Shown here: one piece after another, positions 34,782 through 44,004 of the stretch | How positions within the stretch are numbered: position 1 is the first letter of the stretch | Layout of the letters: each line of letters begins with the position of its first letter | Source of the DNA: Nocardia sp. NBC_00508 | GTDB taxonomy: Bacteria; Actinomycetota; Actinomycetes; Mycobacteriales; Mycobacteriaceae | DNA length: 64,000 nt | Direction of reading: 5' to 3' | NCBI RefSeq assembly: GCF_036346875.1 | Contig: NZ_CP107852.1 | Location: forward strand, 4,092,001-4,156,000 | Made by a program: the position numbers and the translations under genes | Notes under the pieces: model-generated | What the model was told of the DNA's origin: nothing | Seen by the model: the letters and a program-made list of their open reading frames with translations, nothing else | Database searches by the model: none

Positions 34782-35687
34782 TCACTGCTGCCGCTGCCCG
34801 ATGGTGAAGTCGTGACCCCACAGGCTCACCGCGGTGGATTCCCGTGCGATCCAGTCGTGGTCGTCCACTTCCAAACCCTCGCAACCGAATTCGACGTCGA
34901 ACCCGCCCGGCGTCTTCATGTAGAAGGAGAGCATCTTGTCGTTGACGTGCCGTCCGAGCGTCGCGGACATCGTGACCTTCTTGCGCAGCGCTCGGTCCAG
35001 GCACAGCCCGACGTCGTCGGCGTTCTCCACCTCGAGCATCAGATGCACGATGCCGCTCGGCGTGGGCATGGGCAGGAACGCCAGCGAGTGGTGGCGCGGG
35101 TTGCAGCCGAAGAAGCGCAGCCAGGCGGGTTCGCCGTCGGCCGGGCGTCCGACCAGCTGCGGTGGCAGCCGCATCGAGTCGCGCAGCCGGAAGCCGAGGA
35201 CGTCGCGGTAGAACTCCAGTGCTGCCTTGTCGTCCTTGGTGCTGAGCACCACGTGCCCGAGCCCCTGCTCCTCGGTGACGAACCTGTGCCCGTAGGGGCT
35301 GACCACCCGCCGATGCTCGAGCGCGGCACCGTGGAACGCCTCGAGCGTGTTGCCGGAGGGGTCGTCGAACCGGATCAGCTCATAGACCCGGCGATCGGCG
35401 AGTTCCGCGGCGGTGCCCTCCTTATAGGGCACACCGGCCGCGTCCAGCCGGGTGCGAATGTCTTGCAGCTCCGCGGCATCGGCGGTTTCCCAGCCCGAGA
35501 TCTGCAGCTGATCCGTCTCGCCGGGGACGATCACCAGCCGGGCCGGGAACTCGTCCATGCGCAAATACAGCGCCTCGGGATCAGCGCCTTTGCCCTCGAC
35601 CATGCCGAGGACCTTCAGCCCGTACTCCCGCCAGGCGGCCATGTCGGTCGCCTCGATACGCAGATACCCCAGTGAGCGGATTCCCAT
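34782..35687 (-). CDS. hsaC: HsaC, extradiol dioxygenase (3,4-DHSA)
   Basis: 301-residue type I extradiol dioxygenase that cleaves ring A of the catechol 3,4-DHSA by meta fission. The 2-His-1-carboxylate iron ligands are at H145 (GLGHVVLST), H215 (GIVHLML) and E266 (DVEFGCE), the spacing known for this enzyme. ATG at 35687 has AAGGAG five bases upstream and overlaps the hsaD stop. An in-frame GTG is at 35690. Confidence 0.94.
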   Translation of the reverse strand: MGIRSLGYLRIEATDMAAWREYGLKVLGMVEGKGADPEALYLRMDEFPARLVIVPGETDQLQISGWETADAAELQDIRTRLDAAGVPYKEGTAAELADRRVYELIRFDDPSGNTLEAFHGAALEHRRVVSPYGHRFVTEEQGLGHVVLSTKDDKAALEFYRDVLGFRLRDSMRLPPQLVGRPADGEPAWLRFFGCNPRHHSLAFLPMPTPSGIVHLMLEVENADDVGLCLDRALRKKVTMSATLGRHVNDKMLSFYMKTPGGFDVEFGCEGLEVDDHDWIARESTAVSLWGHDFTIGQRQQ

Positions 35688-36571
35688 CACTTCTCCTTGA
35701 CGCCTGCGAGGAAATCAATGGCCAGACGGTTGAACTCGTGGAATTTCTCCAGCTGTGCCCAGTGCCCGCACCCGCCGAAGACGTGCAACTGCGCGCGCGG
35801 GATCAGCTTGGTCGCCACCAGCGCGCCGTCGAGCGGGTTGACCCGGTCCTCGCGACCCCAGATCAGCAGCACCGGCTGACGCAGCTTATAGGCGTCGCGC
35901 CAGAGCATCCCTTTCTCGAAGTCCGCGCTCGCGAACGACTTACCCATGGCGCGGGTCGCGGCCAGCGCCTCCGGCGTGCTCGCCGATGCGAACCGCTCGT
36001 CGATCAGCTCGTCGGTGATCAGCGACTGGTCGAAGACCATGATGCGCAGGAACGCCTCCAGGTTCTCCCTGGTCGGCTCGTAGTTGAACTTGGCGAGCAG
36101 CTTCACGCCCTCGGTCGGGTCGGGCGCGAACAGGTTGGTGCTCAGCCCGCCCGGGCCCATCAGGATCAGCTTTCCGGCCCGCTCCGGGTAGTCGAGCGCG
36201 AACCGCACCGCGGCGCCGCCACCGAGCGAATTGCCCAGTAGGTGCACCCGCGAGGTGATCTGTAGATGGTCGAGCAAGTCCTTCAGCGCGGAAGCGCTGT
36301 GCACGAAGTACTGCGGATGCTCGGTCGGCTTGTCCGAGCGGCCGTATCCCGGCTGGTCCACTGCCAGCACATGGAAATGCTCCGCCAGCACCGGGATGTT
36401 GCGGGCGAAGTTCGACCACGAGGACGCGCCCGGCCCACCGCCGTGCAGCAGGATGATCGTCGGCCCATTGCCCACGCCCGCCTCGTGATAGTGCAGCCGT
36501 AGGCCGGGTCGCACCTGCGCGAAGCGGGAGGACGATTCGGCGGTGAGTTCCACGGTCGAGGTCACGGTCAC
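35687..36571 (-). CDS. hsaD: HsaD, meta-cleavage product hydrolase (4,9-DSHA)
   Basis: 294-residue alpha/beta hydrolase that splits 4,9-DSHA into the C/D-ring acid HIP (DOHNAA) and 2-hydroxyhexadienoate. Oxyanion HGGGPG at 43-48, nucleophile S115 in GNSLGGG, Asp in WGREDRVNP and His in GGCGHWAQLEK. It lies 3 bp after hsaA and overlaps hsaC. Confidence 0.94.
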   Translation of the reverse strand: MTVTSTVELTAESSSRFAQVRPGLRLHYHEAGVGNGPTIILLHGGGPGASSWSNFARNIPVLAEHFHVLAVDQPGYGRSDKPTEHPQYFVHSASALKDLLDHLQITSRVHLLGNSLGGGAAVRFALDYPERAGKLILMGPGGLSTNLFAPDPTEGVKLLAKFNYEPTRENLEAFLRIMVFDQSLITDELIDERFASASTPEALAATRAMGKSFASADFEKGMLWRDAYKLRQPVLLIWGREDRVNPLDGALVATKLIPRAQLHVFGGCGHWAQLEKFHEFNRLAIDFLAGVKEK

Positions 36572-36574
36572 CTC

Positions 36575-37738
36575 CTACACCATGCCGTCGGTGACCGGGA
36601 GCCCGAACTCGTGCGTGCCGTACATCAGGTACGCGCGCTCGGGATCGTTGGCCGCGTGCACCCGTCCGGCATGGGCATCGCGCCAGAAGCGTTGCAACGG
36701 AGTGTCGTTCGCGAGTGCGGTGGCACCGGAGCTCTCGAACAGCTTGTCGATGGCGGCGATCGAGCGGCCGGTGGCCCGCACCTGATCACGCCGGGCCCGC
36801 ACGCGCAGGTCGAACGGAATCTCCTTGCCCGCCACCAGCAGTGCGTATTCGTCGGCCACGTTGCCCGACAGCTGCCGCCAGGCCGCATCGATGTCGCTGG
36901 CGGCCTCCGCGATCCGCACCTTGGCGAACGGGTCGTCCTTGGCCTTCTCGCCCGCGTAGGCCGCTCGCACGCGCTTGCCCTGATGCTCGACGTGCGCCTC
37001 GTAGGCGCCGTAGGCCATGCCGACGATCGGGGTGGAGATGGTGGTGGGATGGATGGTGCCCCAGGGCATCTTGTAGACCGGATCGGTGTTCTGTTCCAGT
37101 CCAGGCGATTTCAGTTCGCTCATGGCGCGGAAGCTCAGGAACCGATGGGACGGCACGAAGACGTCCTTGACCACGACAGTATTGGAACCGGTGCCGCGCA
37201 GGCCGACCACGTTCCAGACGTCATCGATGCGGTAGTCGTCGCGCGGGATGAGGAAGCTGCCGAAGTCGACCGGCTTGCCGTCCTTGATCACCGGGCCGCC
37301 GAGCACCGCCCAGGTGGCGTGATCGCACCCGGACGACCAAGCCCACGCGCCATTGACGATGTAGCCGCCGTCGACGACCGTGCCCGCACCCATCGGCGCG
37401 TAAGAGGAGGAGATCCGCACCTCGGTGTCCTCGCCCCAGACGTCTTCCTGCGCCTGCTGCGCGAACAGCGCCAGATGCCAATTGTGCACGCCCACAATGC
37501 CTGCCACCCACCCGGTGGAGCCGCACGCGCTGGCGATCTTGCGCACGGTGTCGTAGAAGACCACCGGATCGGCGGCGTGACCGCCCCACTGCTTCGGCTG
37601 GAGCAACCGGAAGAAGCCGGTCTCCTGCAACGCCTTCATGGATTCGTCGGGGATGCGCCGCAGGTCCTCGGCCTCCTGCGCGCGTTCGCGCAGCGTAGGC
37701 AACAGCGCTTCGACCCGTTCGGTCACTTCTTGCGTCAT
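36575..37738 (-). CDS. hsaA: HsaA, 3-HSA hydroxylase (flavin-dependent monooxygenase)
   Basis: 387-residue class D flavoprotein monooxygenase with an acyl-CoA-dehydrogenase fold. It hydroxylates 3-HSA to 3,4-DHSA using reduced flavin from HsaB. Conserved stretches ACGSTGWVAGIVGVHNWHLA, GAWAWSSGCDHATWAVLG and GLRGTGSNTVVVKDVFVP. First gene of the minus-strand hsaADCB operon, divergent from kshA with two KstR-type sites in the 197-bp gap. Confidence 0.94.
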   Translation of the reverse strand: MTQEVTERVEALLPTLRERAQEAEDLRRIPDESMKALQETGFFRLLQPKQWGGHAADPVVFYDTVRKIASACGSTGWVAGIVGVHNWHLALFAQQAQEDVWGEDTEVRISSSYAPMGAGTVVDGGYIVNGAWAWSSGCDHATWAVLGGPVIKDGKPVDFGSFLIPRDDYRIDDVWNVVGLRGTGSNTVVVKDVFVPSHRFLSFRAMSELKSPGLEQNTDPVYKMPWGTIHPTTISTPIVGMAYGAYEAHVEHQGKRVRAAYAGEKAKDDPFAKVRIAEAASDIDAAWRQLSGNVADEYALLVAGKEIPFDLRVRARRDQVRATGRSIAAIDKLFESSGATALANDTPLQRFWRDAHAGRVHAANDPERAYLMYGTHEFGLPVTDGMV

Positions 37739-37795
37739 CTCGGGACCCGCTCCTGCCTGGTCGATTGATAACCGATAGTCATTTGCCTCTGAGAC

Positions 37796-37809
37796 TAGAA
37801 CAGGTTCCT
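37796..37809 (-). promoter_or_regulatory. KstR operator (hsaA side)
   Basis: TAGAACAGGTTCCT fits TnnAACnnGTTnnA except for the final base. It lies 57 bp upstream of the hsaA ATG, in a position to control the hsaADCB promoter. Confidence 0.72.
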
Positions 37810-37898
37810 ATTTCTGTCGAGAACTCGGGTTCACCCTCGGTCGGACTTGCGCTCATGCAGGAAGTGCGGCGTATCGCTGGCGTCGAGGGCGTCAGTTT

Positions 37899-37912
37899 TG
37901 TAACGTGTTCTA
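37899..37912 (+). promoter_or_regulatory. KstR operator (kshA side)
   Basis: TGTAACGTGTTCTA fits TnnAACnnGTTnnA at every fixed position. It ends 23 bp before the kshA ATG and is distinct from the hsaA-side site 90 bp away. Confidence 0.82.
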
Positions 37913-37935
37913 GTACAGAAGGAGGAGGAATCGCG

Positions 37936-39132
37936 ATGGCAATTACCCCACAGGGGAGTGCGAGGGTCCGGGAGCTGGATGTCGGCACCGCACCTACCCG
38001 GTATGCGCGGGGATGGCATTGCCTGGGTTTGGCCAAGACGTTCCGGGATGGCAAGCCGCACGCGGTGAATGTGTTCGGCACCAAACTCGTCGTCTGGGCC
38101 GACAGCAGCGGTGAACTGCGAGTACTCGACGCCTATTGCAGGCACATGGGCGGCGACCTGAGCATGGGCGAGGTCAAAGGTGACGACATCGCCTGCCCGT
38201 TCCACGACTGGCGCTGGTCGGGAACCAGCGGCAAGTGCACCGCGATTCCGTACGCGCGCCGGGTGCCGCCATTGGCGCGCACCAGGAGGTGGATAACGCT
38301 GGAGCGCAATGGTCAGCTGTTCGTCTGGCACGACGTCGAGGGCAGCCAGCCGCCGCCCGAGGTGACCATTCCGTACATCAAGGGCCCCTACACCGACGCC
38401 GACGGCAACCCCACCGAGGAACTCGACAGCGGGTGGACCGACTGGACCTGGAACTCGATGCTGATCGAGGGCGCCAACTGCCGCGAGATCATCGACAACG
38501 TGGTCGACATGGCCCACTTCTTCTACATCCATTTCGCCTTTCCGACGTACTTCAAGAACGTCTTCGAGGGTCACATCGCCACCCAGTTCCTGGAGACCAA
38601 GGGCAGGCCGGACATCGGCATGGCCTCCAAGTACAGCGGCGATACGCTGCTGAAGTCCGAGGCCTCGTACTACGGCCCCTCGTACATGATCAACCCGCTG
38701 ATCAATATCTACAGCGGTTACGAGGTCAAGAGCGTGCTGATCAACTGCCATTACCCGGTTACCCAGGACTCCTTCGTCCTGCAATGGGGGATCACGCTGG
38801 AGAAGCCGCAGGGCGTAGACGGCGAGATGGCCGATCGGCTGGCGGAGAAGATGACCGAGGGCATCAGCGTCGGCTTCCTGCAGGACGTCGAGATCTGGAA
38901 GCACAAGTCGAAGGTGGAAAACCCGCTGCTGTGCGAGGAGGACGGGCCGGTCTACCAGCTGCGTCGCTGGTACGACCAGTTCTATGTCGACCTGGCCGAC
39001 GTCACCGAGAAGATGACCCAGCGTTTCGAGTTCGAGGTGGACACCACCAAGGCCAACGAGGCGTGGGAGGCCGAGGTCGCCGAGAACCTGCGGCGCAAGC
39101 GCGAGGCCGAGGAAGCCGAGGCGGGGGTCTGA
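37936..39132 (+). CDS. kshA: KshA, oxygenase of 3-ketosteroid 9-alpha-hydroxylase
   Basis: 398-residue Rieske oxygenase that hydroxylates C9 of 3-ketosteroids, which with KstD leads to ring B opening. Rieske ligands C68, H70 (YCRHMG) and C87, H90 (CPFHDW). Mononuclear iron ligands are in DNVVDMAHFFYIH (H194, H199), with a distal Asp. ATG at 37936 follows GGAGGAGGAA. The reductase KshB is not in this window. It overlaps the following small gene by one base. Confidence 0.94.
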   Translation: MAITPQGSARVRELDVGTAPTRYARGWHCLGLAKTFRDGKPHAVNVFGTKLVVWADSSGELRVLDAYCRHMGGDLSMGEVKGDDIACPFHDWRWSGTSGKCTAIPYARRVPPLARTRRWITLERNGQLFVWHDVEGSQPPPEVTIPYIKGPYTDADGNPTEELDSGWTDWTWNSMLIEGANCREIIDNVVDMAHFFYIHFAFPTYFKNVFEGHIATQFLETKGRPDIGMASKYSGDTLLKSEASYYGPSYMINPLINIYSGYEVKSVLINCHYPVTQDSFVLQWGITLEKPQGVDGEMADRLAEKMTEGISVGFLQDVEIWKHKSKVENPLLCEEDGPVYQLRRWYDQFYVDLADVTEKMTQRFEFEVDTTKANEAWEAEVAENLRRKREAEEAEAGV

Positions 39133-39464
39133 TGGCCGCAACCTGGGCGAAGGCACCCGATTTCGCAGGCCAGCCCAGTCGGCGAGCCGAGGTGCGCGCC
39201 CAGACCGTGGCCGACAAACAGCGGTATCTGGAGGACGGCCTGACCCCATTGCGGTGTCTGACTTGCCGGAGTCAGGTGCTGGTGCGCAAAAGCAGCTCGC
39301 ATCAGACGTCCGTGCAGTGGACCGGCGACCCGGCCGAGCACTGCCCGGTCTTCGCCGAGCTGAACGCGAGCGGCTACGGGCCGGGTCGCCCGGATACCTG
39401 CCCGAACCTGGAGCGCACCATCGCCTGGGCCGTGCACGAGGGCGTGCTCGAAATCCCTGAATAG
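39132..39464 (+). CDS. Cys-rich small protein linked to kshA (Rv3527-like)
   Basis: 110 residues. Cysteines occur as RCLTCRS, EHCPVF and DTCPNLE, a spacing that could bind a metal, together with a conserved SSHQTSVQW. A hypothetical protein sits at the same place after kshA in M. tuberculosis (Rv3527), and its function is unknown. ATG at 39132 shares a base with the kshA TGA, so translation is coupled. Possibly a partner or maturation factor for KshA; that is an inference. Confidence 0.7.
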   Translation: MAATWAKAPDFAGQPSRRAEVRAQTVADKQRYLEDGLTPLRCLTCRSQVLVRKSSSHQTSVQWTGDPAEHCPVFAELNASGYGPGRPDTCPNLERTIAWAVHEGVLEIPE

Positions 39465-39622
39465 GTGCGGTGTTCGGGCGGACCATCTGCCGCGCCGATC
39501 GCTGTGGCGGCGACCGTGCTGTCGCGGCCGCGCCGCGATCGGGCTACGTTGACCGGAACTACAAAGACCTTCGTGCCGGATCGGAGCGGTCCGATCCGGC
39601 GCCGCAGGAGGGAGTTTCCGCG

Positions 39623-40441
39623 ATGCTGGTGCGCCATCTGGACTGCGCGACGATGTGCCCGGTCGGCGGGCGCGCGCTGCTCGGCAGTGGTGGGCTGCTG
39701 ACCGGCGCGCTGGTCGGCCACTGCCTGCTCGTCGAGACCGGCGACGGACTGGTATTGGTGGACACCGGGTTCGGCATGGGCGACGTGCTCGATCGGAGCC
39801 GGCTCGGCTTCGGCACCGCCCAGCTGCTGCGGCCGCGGTTACGTCCGGAGCTCACCGCGCTGCATCAGATTCGCGCGCTCGGCTATCGGTGCGAGGACGT
39901 TCGCCACATCGTGCTCACCCACCTCGATCTCGATCACGCGGGCGGGTTGTCCGATTTCCCCGACGCCACCGTGCACGTCTTCGCCGACGAACTCGACGCG
40001 GCGACGCAGCGGCCGACGGCTGGCGAGCGCCGCCGCTACCAGCCGCGCCAATGGGAGCACGGGCCACGCTGGCTCGCCCACGAAACCGGTGCGGACTCGT
40101 GGTTCGGCTTCACGGCGGTGCCGGTGCTCGAGGACATCCTGATGATTCCACTGATCGGGCACACCCGAGGGCACAGCGGCGTCGCGATCCGGCAGAGCGA
40201 CGGCTGGCTGCTGCATTGCGGCGACGCCTATTTCCACCACCGGCAGCTCGAGTCGGTGAAGGCGCGCCCGCCCGTCGGGCTCGGGATCTTCGAGGTGCTC
40301 ATGGGCGCGGTGGGGCAGGCGCGGGTGGAGAATCTGGAGCGGCTGCGTACGCTGCGCGCCGAACACGGCGACCGGGTGCGGATGTTCTGCGCGCACGATC
40401 CGCACGAACTCGCCGCGTTCGCCGCGGCGCCCGTGCGCTGA
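39623..40441 (+). CDS. Metallo-beta-lactamase-fold hydrolase
   Basis: 272 residues. The metal motif LTHLDLDHAGG has the family HxHxDH pattern (His-x-Asp variant), and a later HTRGHS and CGDAYFHH supply other ligands. Similar to quorum-quenching lactonases or glyoxalase-II-like proteins; substrate unknown. ATG at 39623 has GGAGGGAG about eight bases upstream. It probably forms its own transcript, about 160 bp after the kshA unit. Confidence 0.8.
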   Translation: MLVRHLDCATMCPVGGRALLGSGGLLTGALVGHCLLVETGDGLVLVDTGFGMGDVLDRSRLGFGTAQLLRPRLRPELTALHQIRALGYRCEDVRHIVLTHLDLDHAGGLSDFPDATVHVFADELDAATQRPTAGERRRYQPRQWEHGPRWLAHETGADSWFGFTAVPVLEDILMIPLIGHTRGHSGVAIRQSDGWLLHCGDAYFHHRQLESVKARPPVGLGIFEVLMGAVGQARVENLERLRTLRAEHGDRVRMFCAHDPHELAAFAAAPVR

Positions 40442-40447
40442 ATCCGA

Positions 40448-40858
40448 TCAGTCCAGCCGGAAATCCGCGAAGTCGAAACCCGGCGCGACTATGCAGCTGA
40501 CCAGAACATAGTCCGTTCCCGCCGGCCGGGCCGCCTGGCTGACACCGCCCGGCACCACGGCCTGGAGTACCTGACCATGCTCCAGGTCGGGACCGAGGAT
40601 CACTTCTTCGCCGCCGATATTCAGCGCCAGCGGCCCGCCGCGATGCCAGAGCCACAGCTCGTCGGAGCGCACGGTGTGCGGCGCCGACTGCTCACCCGGC
40701 TGCAAGAGGAAGTAGATCGCTGTCGCGCTCGCCCGCCGTCCCTCGTATCCCTCGGGCGTGAATTCGACAGGGCTGCGCCAAGTTTGGCGGTACCAGCCGC
40801 CCTCCGGGTGGGGTGCGAGATCGAGTGCGACGGCGAGCGGAGGTCGATTGTCGGTCAT
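40448..40858 (-). CDS. Cupin-fold DUF985 protein
   Basis: 136-residue DUF985 protein. The family pattern HPEGGWYRQTWRS, then ATAIYFLLQPGEQSAPHTV and a late CIVAPGFDFADFRL are all present. Such cupins may bind a metal or sugar-like ligand, but no function is established. ATG at 40858 lies 7 bp from the stop of the neighbouring oxidoreductase on the same strand, and the two are probably co-transcribed. Confidence 0.8.
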   Translation of the reverse strand: MTDNRPPLAVALDLAPHPEGGWYRQTWRSPVEFTPEGYEGRRASATAIYFLLQPGEQSAPHTVRSDELWLWHRGGPLALNIGGEEVILGPDLEHGQVLQAVVPGGVSQAARPAGTDYVLVSCIVAPGFDFADFRLD

Positions 40859-40865
40859 CGTTCGA

Positions 40866-41960
40866 CTATGCCCGATGCCGTGCCTGTTCTCCGGTTTCCT
40901 CGATGCGCCAGGTGATTCCGAACGGCGCCAGCGCGTCGAGGAACTCGGCCGCGTCGAACGCTTCGGCGGCAGCGAGCGCACCAGGCGCCGCGGCGCCCCC
41001 GGCCAGCCGGACCGCGGTTTCCACCGCCATCAGCGCCGAGTCGCGGTAGGAATCGACGCCGCTCACCACGCCGCGAACCGTGCGCCCGTCCGTCCCGGAC
41101 GCGTCCACCACGAGGTCGTAGCGCAGATCCGAGCCGGGCTCGTCGGGCAGCGCGTCGATGAGTTCGGCGGTGAACCCGCTGAGCGTGTCGAGGATCGATG
41201 TGGCGAGGACGCCCTCGACGTAGGAGACGTCCGAGTGCCGGGGAATGGTCAGGACCGGCGGCTGTGGGAATTTCGCGACGGCGGTCGGTTCGGTGTCGCC
41301 AGGAAAGGTCATCTTGTCGTGGCGCGCCGCTGCGCCGGTGCGCAATTCGCCATCGGCGTAGTGCCAGCCGCCGCCGCGAAACCAGTCCAGGCTGGCGAAA
41401 ACCGTCTCGGCGCTGCCCTTGGAACCGTTGCCGCCGCTCTTGCTGAGGTGGCTCAGCACCACGTCGGCCGGTCCGGTGACTCGGCGAGTGGTGAGGTAGC
41501 CGAGCAGGTCGCCGGGCAGATTGCTGTCGGTGATGCCGGAAATCACGGTGACGCCCGCCGCCGCGGCCTTCGGTCCGAACTCGTCGAAGACCCGCTTCAG
41601 GAACAATTGCTCGCCGGACATGTCGGTGTAGTGCGCGCCCGCGTCGATGGCTGCCGCGAGCGCGGCGGGGCCGTGGTTCACGTAGGCGGGCAGGCTGCTG
41701 ATCACCGCGTCGGCGCCGGTGAACGCCGCGACGAGGGCGGCGCGGTCGGTCAGGTGCGCGACCCGCACTTCGAACTCCGGCAGGCCCGCGGCAGTGGCGG
41801 CGGCGCGGATCCGATCGGCGTCGCGGCCGACCAGAATCGGGGTGAGGCCGCGGCGGTGCAGTTCGGTGAGCAGGTAGCCGCCAGTGTGGCCGGTGGCGCC
41901 GTAGACGGCGATCGTCGGAGCGGATGCGGTGGCTTCGGTCGATGTCATGGTTGGAAACAT
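40866..41960 (-). CDS. Saccharopine dehydrogenase-like NAD(P)-binding oxidoreductase
   Basis: 364 residues (or 360 from ATG 41948). N-terminal Rossmann motif APTIAVYGATGHTGGYLL and a following GADAVISSLPAYVNHGP place it among saccharopine-dehydrogenase-like/trans-acting enoyl reductase proteins of actinobacteria. Substrate unknown. It is divergent from an AraC regulator across an AT-rich intergenic stretch, which suggests control by that regulator. Confidence 0.75.
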   Translation of the reverse strand: MFPTMTSTEATASAPTIAVYGATGHTGGYLLTELHRRGLTPILVGRDADRIRAAATAAGLPEFEVRVAHLTDRAALVAAFTGADAVISSLPAYVNHGPAALAAAIDAGAHYTDMSGEQLFLKRVFDEFGPKAAAAGVTVISGITDSNLPGDLLGYLTTRRVTGPADVVLSHLSKSGGNGSKGSAETVFASLDWFRGGGWHYADGELRTGAAARHDKMTFPGDTEPTAVAKFPQPPVLTIPRHSDVSYVEGVLATSILDTLSGFTAELIDALPDEPGSDLRYDLVVDASGTDGRTVRGVVSGVDSYRDSALMAVETAVRLAGGAAAPGALAAAEAFDAAEFLDALAPFGITWRIEETGEQARHRA

Positions 41961-42043
41961 ATTGCTTTCGTTCGAGTCAATCTATGGCTATATTGCTCTA
42001 TTTTATGTCTATAACACTCACATAGGGAGTGTATGGTGATTTC

Positions 42044-42961
42044 GTGGACATCCTGAGCGAAGCAATCGCGGCCATCCGCACCGGCAGCCCGACCTCCGGC
42101 CTGTTCATCCGGCACGCGCCGTGGGGCCGCCGGTATCCCGTGGTGCCAGGCGCGGGGTTCCATGTGGTCTTACAGGGGTCGTGCTGGGTGGTCCCGCCGA
42201 ACGGCGAACCGATGGCGCTCGGCGTCGGAGACGTGCTGGTCATGCCGCGCGGCGCCGAACACGACCTGGTCGACAGCCTGGACAGTCCGGTCACCGAGAC
42301 CGCGCTGCCCGGCGAGCCGAGGGAGATCGTGGGGCCCGGCGTGCGGACCGCTCTGCTGTGTGGCGCCTACGAACTGGGACGAAATCGCAGCCATCCGATC
42401 CTCGACGAGTTGCCCGAATTCATCCATCTGCCCGCCCGTCGCGGGCGTCATCCCGCGCTGCGGGGGGCCGTGGACCTGCTGGCCGCCGAGATCGCCGAGC
42501 CACGTCCGGGCAGCGACGCCGCCGTGCCCGCGCTATTGGAGACGCTGCTGCTGTTCATCCTTCGCGCGTGGTTCGACGAGCAGGCCGACACCCGAGCCTC
42601 CGGCTGGGCAGGCGCTTTCACCGATCCGGCGGTCGCGGCGGCGCTTCGCGCGGTGCACGAGGATCCCGCCCGAGCCTGGACCGTCCCCGATCTCAGCGAC
42701 GTCGCCGGTGTCTCCCGCGCCACGCTCGCCCGTCGCTTCACCGGGACAGTCGGCGAACCGCCACTGGCCTACGTGACCCGCTGGCGGATGCTGACCGCCG
42801 CCCGCCTGCTCCGCGCCACCGACAGCAGCCTCGGCGCCGTCGCACGCCGAGTCGGCTACACCTCGGAATTCGCCTTCGCGAAGGCGTTCAAACGCGAATA
42901 CGGCTCGGCCCCAGGTCAATACCGCCGCGCGGCCGACAGCCCGCCCCTGGTCGCGGTATGA
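42044..42961 (+). CDS. AraC-family regulator with cupin domain
   Basis: 305 residues. N-terminal cupin (VVPGAGFHVVLQGSCWVVPP, GVGDVLVMPRGAEHDL) and C-terminal AraC double HTH (VPDLSDVAGVSRATLARRF, RRVGYTSEFAFAKAFKREYG). GTG at 42044 gives the usual VDILSEAIAAIRTG start of this subfamily; GTG at 42029 is also in frame. Likely controls the divergent oxidoreductase-cupin pair. The inducer is unknown. Confidence 0.85.
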   Translation: MDILSEAIAAIRTGSPTSGLFIRHAPWGRRYPVVPGAGFHVVLQGSCWVVPPNGEPMALGVGDVLVMPRGAEHDLVDSLDSPVTETALPGEPREIVGPGVRTALLCGAYELGRNRSHPILDELPEFIHLPARRGRHPALRGAVDLLAAEIAEPRPGSDAAVPALLETLLLFILRAWFDEQADTRASGWAGAFTDPAVAAALRAVHEDPARAWTVPDLSDVAGVSRATLARRFTGTVGEPPLAYVTRWRMLTAARLLRATDSSLGAVARRVGYTSEFAFAKAFKREYGSAPGQYRRAADSPPLVAV

Positions 42962-43091
42962 CCTGAAAGCGGAGTGGTGCGCTTACCGGCCGAGCGCACC
43001 CTGCGGGTACAAATGAATGTGGAATCCGCCTGCGCCGCCACTCTGGTCGAAGCCCATCGCGCGTGGGCTCGCTGGATATTGCTGAATCCGG

Positions 43092-43844
43092 TCAGCTGAA
43101 GGGCGAGTGGGGCCGCTCCTGGAGTTCGCCGTCGAGGTAGATGTCGACCTTCTCGTTGTAGAAGCAGACCAGTCCGGCGACCTTCTGGCTCTCGGGAAGC
43201 GGGGTGCGGTAACCCCATACGTAGTCGGGGTACTCCTTGCCCTCGAGGCGGACGGACCAGTAGTCGGCGGTGCCTTTGTAGGGGCAGCTGGTGTGGGTGG
43301 CCGACGGGTGCAGCAGATCCATGCGAGCGTCCGTCATCGGCAGGTAATACCTTGGGGGCAAACCGGTTTCGAAGAGGATGCGCGGCGTGCGCGAGTCGGC
43401 GACGGTGACGCCGTCGATCTCCACCCGGACGTGCCGCGAGCTGGCCAGGATGTCGACGCGCGAGTACGGATCACGCGGATGGACGTAGATCGGCTCGTCC
43501 TCCTCGAACCATTCGTCCATCGCGTCCCACTCCAGCCGGACCAGGTCACGCAGTTCGGTGAGCGGCGAATCGTGATACCGCAGCGCCGCGGCGCCGGCCG
43601 TCGTACCGTCGACCGCGACGTCGTACACGGTCGCGTCGCCCCGGCTCGGGGAGTGCTGGGTAGTTCCGTGCGGTTCGAGCTTCGCGTGCAGATCCGCGAC
43701 CGGCAGATAATAGGTCGGGTAGTGGGGGGTCTCCCACACGAGCACCGACCTGACGGTGTCGGCCACCAGGTGCCCGCCCAGATAGACCCGCACCCGCTTC
43801 TGGCCGGTCTCGACCCGCACGCGTCCCCGCTTCGCTTCGGTCAT
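43092..43844 (-). CDS. DUF427 protein with two tandem domains
   Basis: 250 residues made of two DUF427 beta-barrel units. The first contains GGHLVADTVRSVLVWETPHY, the second TVADSRTPRILFETGLPPRY. The second carries HPSATHTSCPYKGTADYWSV, the conserved Cys/Lys site of the family. Function unknown; the fold resembles small-molecule binding barrels. ATG at 43844. No neighbour closer than about 130 bp. Confidence 0.85.
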   Translation of the reverse strand: MTEAKRGRVRVETGQKRVRVYLGGHLVADTVRSVLVWETPHYPTYYLPVADLHAKLEPHGTTQHSPSRGDATVYDVAVDGTTAGAAALRYHDSPLTELRDLVRLEWDAMDEWFEEDEPIYVHPRDPYSRVDILASSRHVRVEIDGVTVADSRTPRILFETGLPPRYYLPMTDARMDLLHPSATHTSCPYKGTADYWSVRLEGKEYPDYVWGYRTPLPESQKVAGLVCFYNEKVDIYLDGELQERPHSPFS

Positions 43845-44004
43845 ACCTCCCGACCGTACTCCTCACACCGGACTGACTCCGCGGGTCGCTGTGCAGCGGC
43901 TGATGGACATCGTCCTCGACGGCCTTCGTGTAGCCGTGCATGCCCACGGGCCCACGGCGTCGATCGGTAGTTGATTCGGTCAGCACCGGGCAGGCCATCG
44001 AGGT

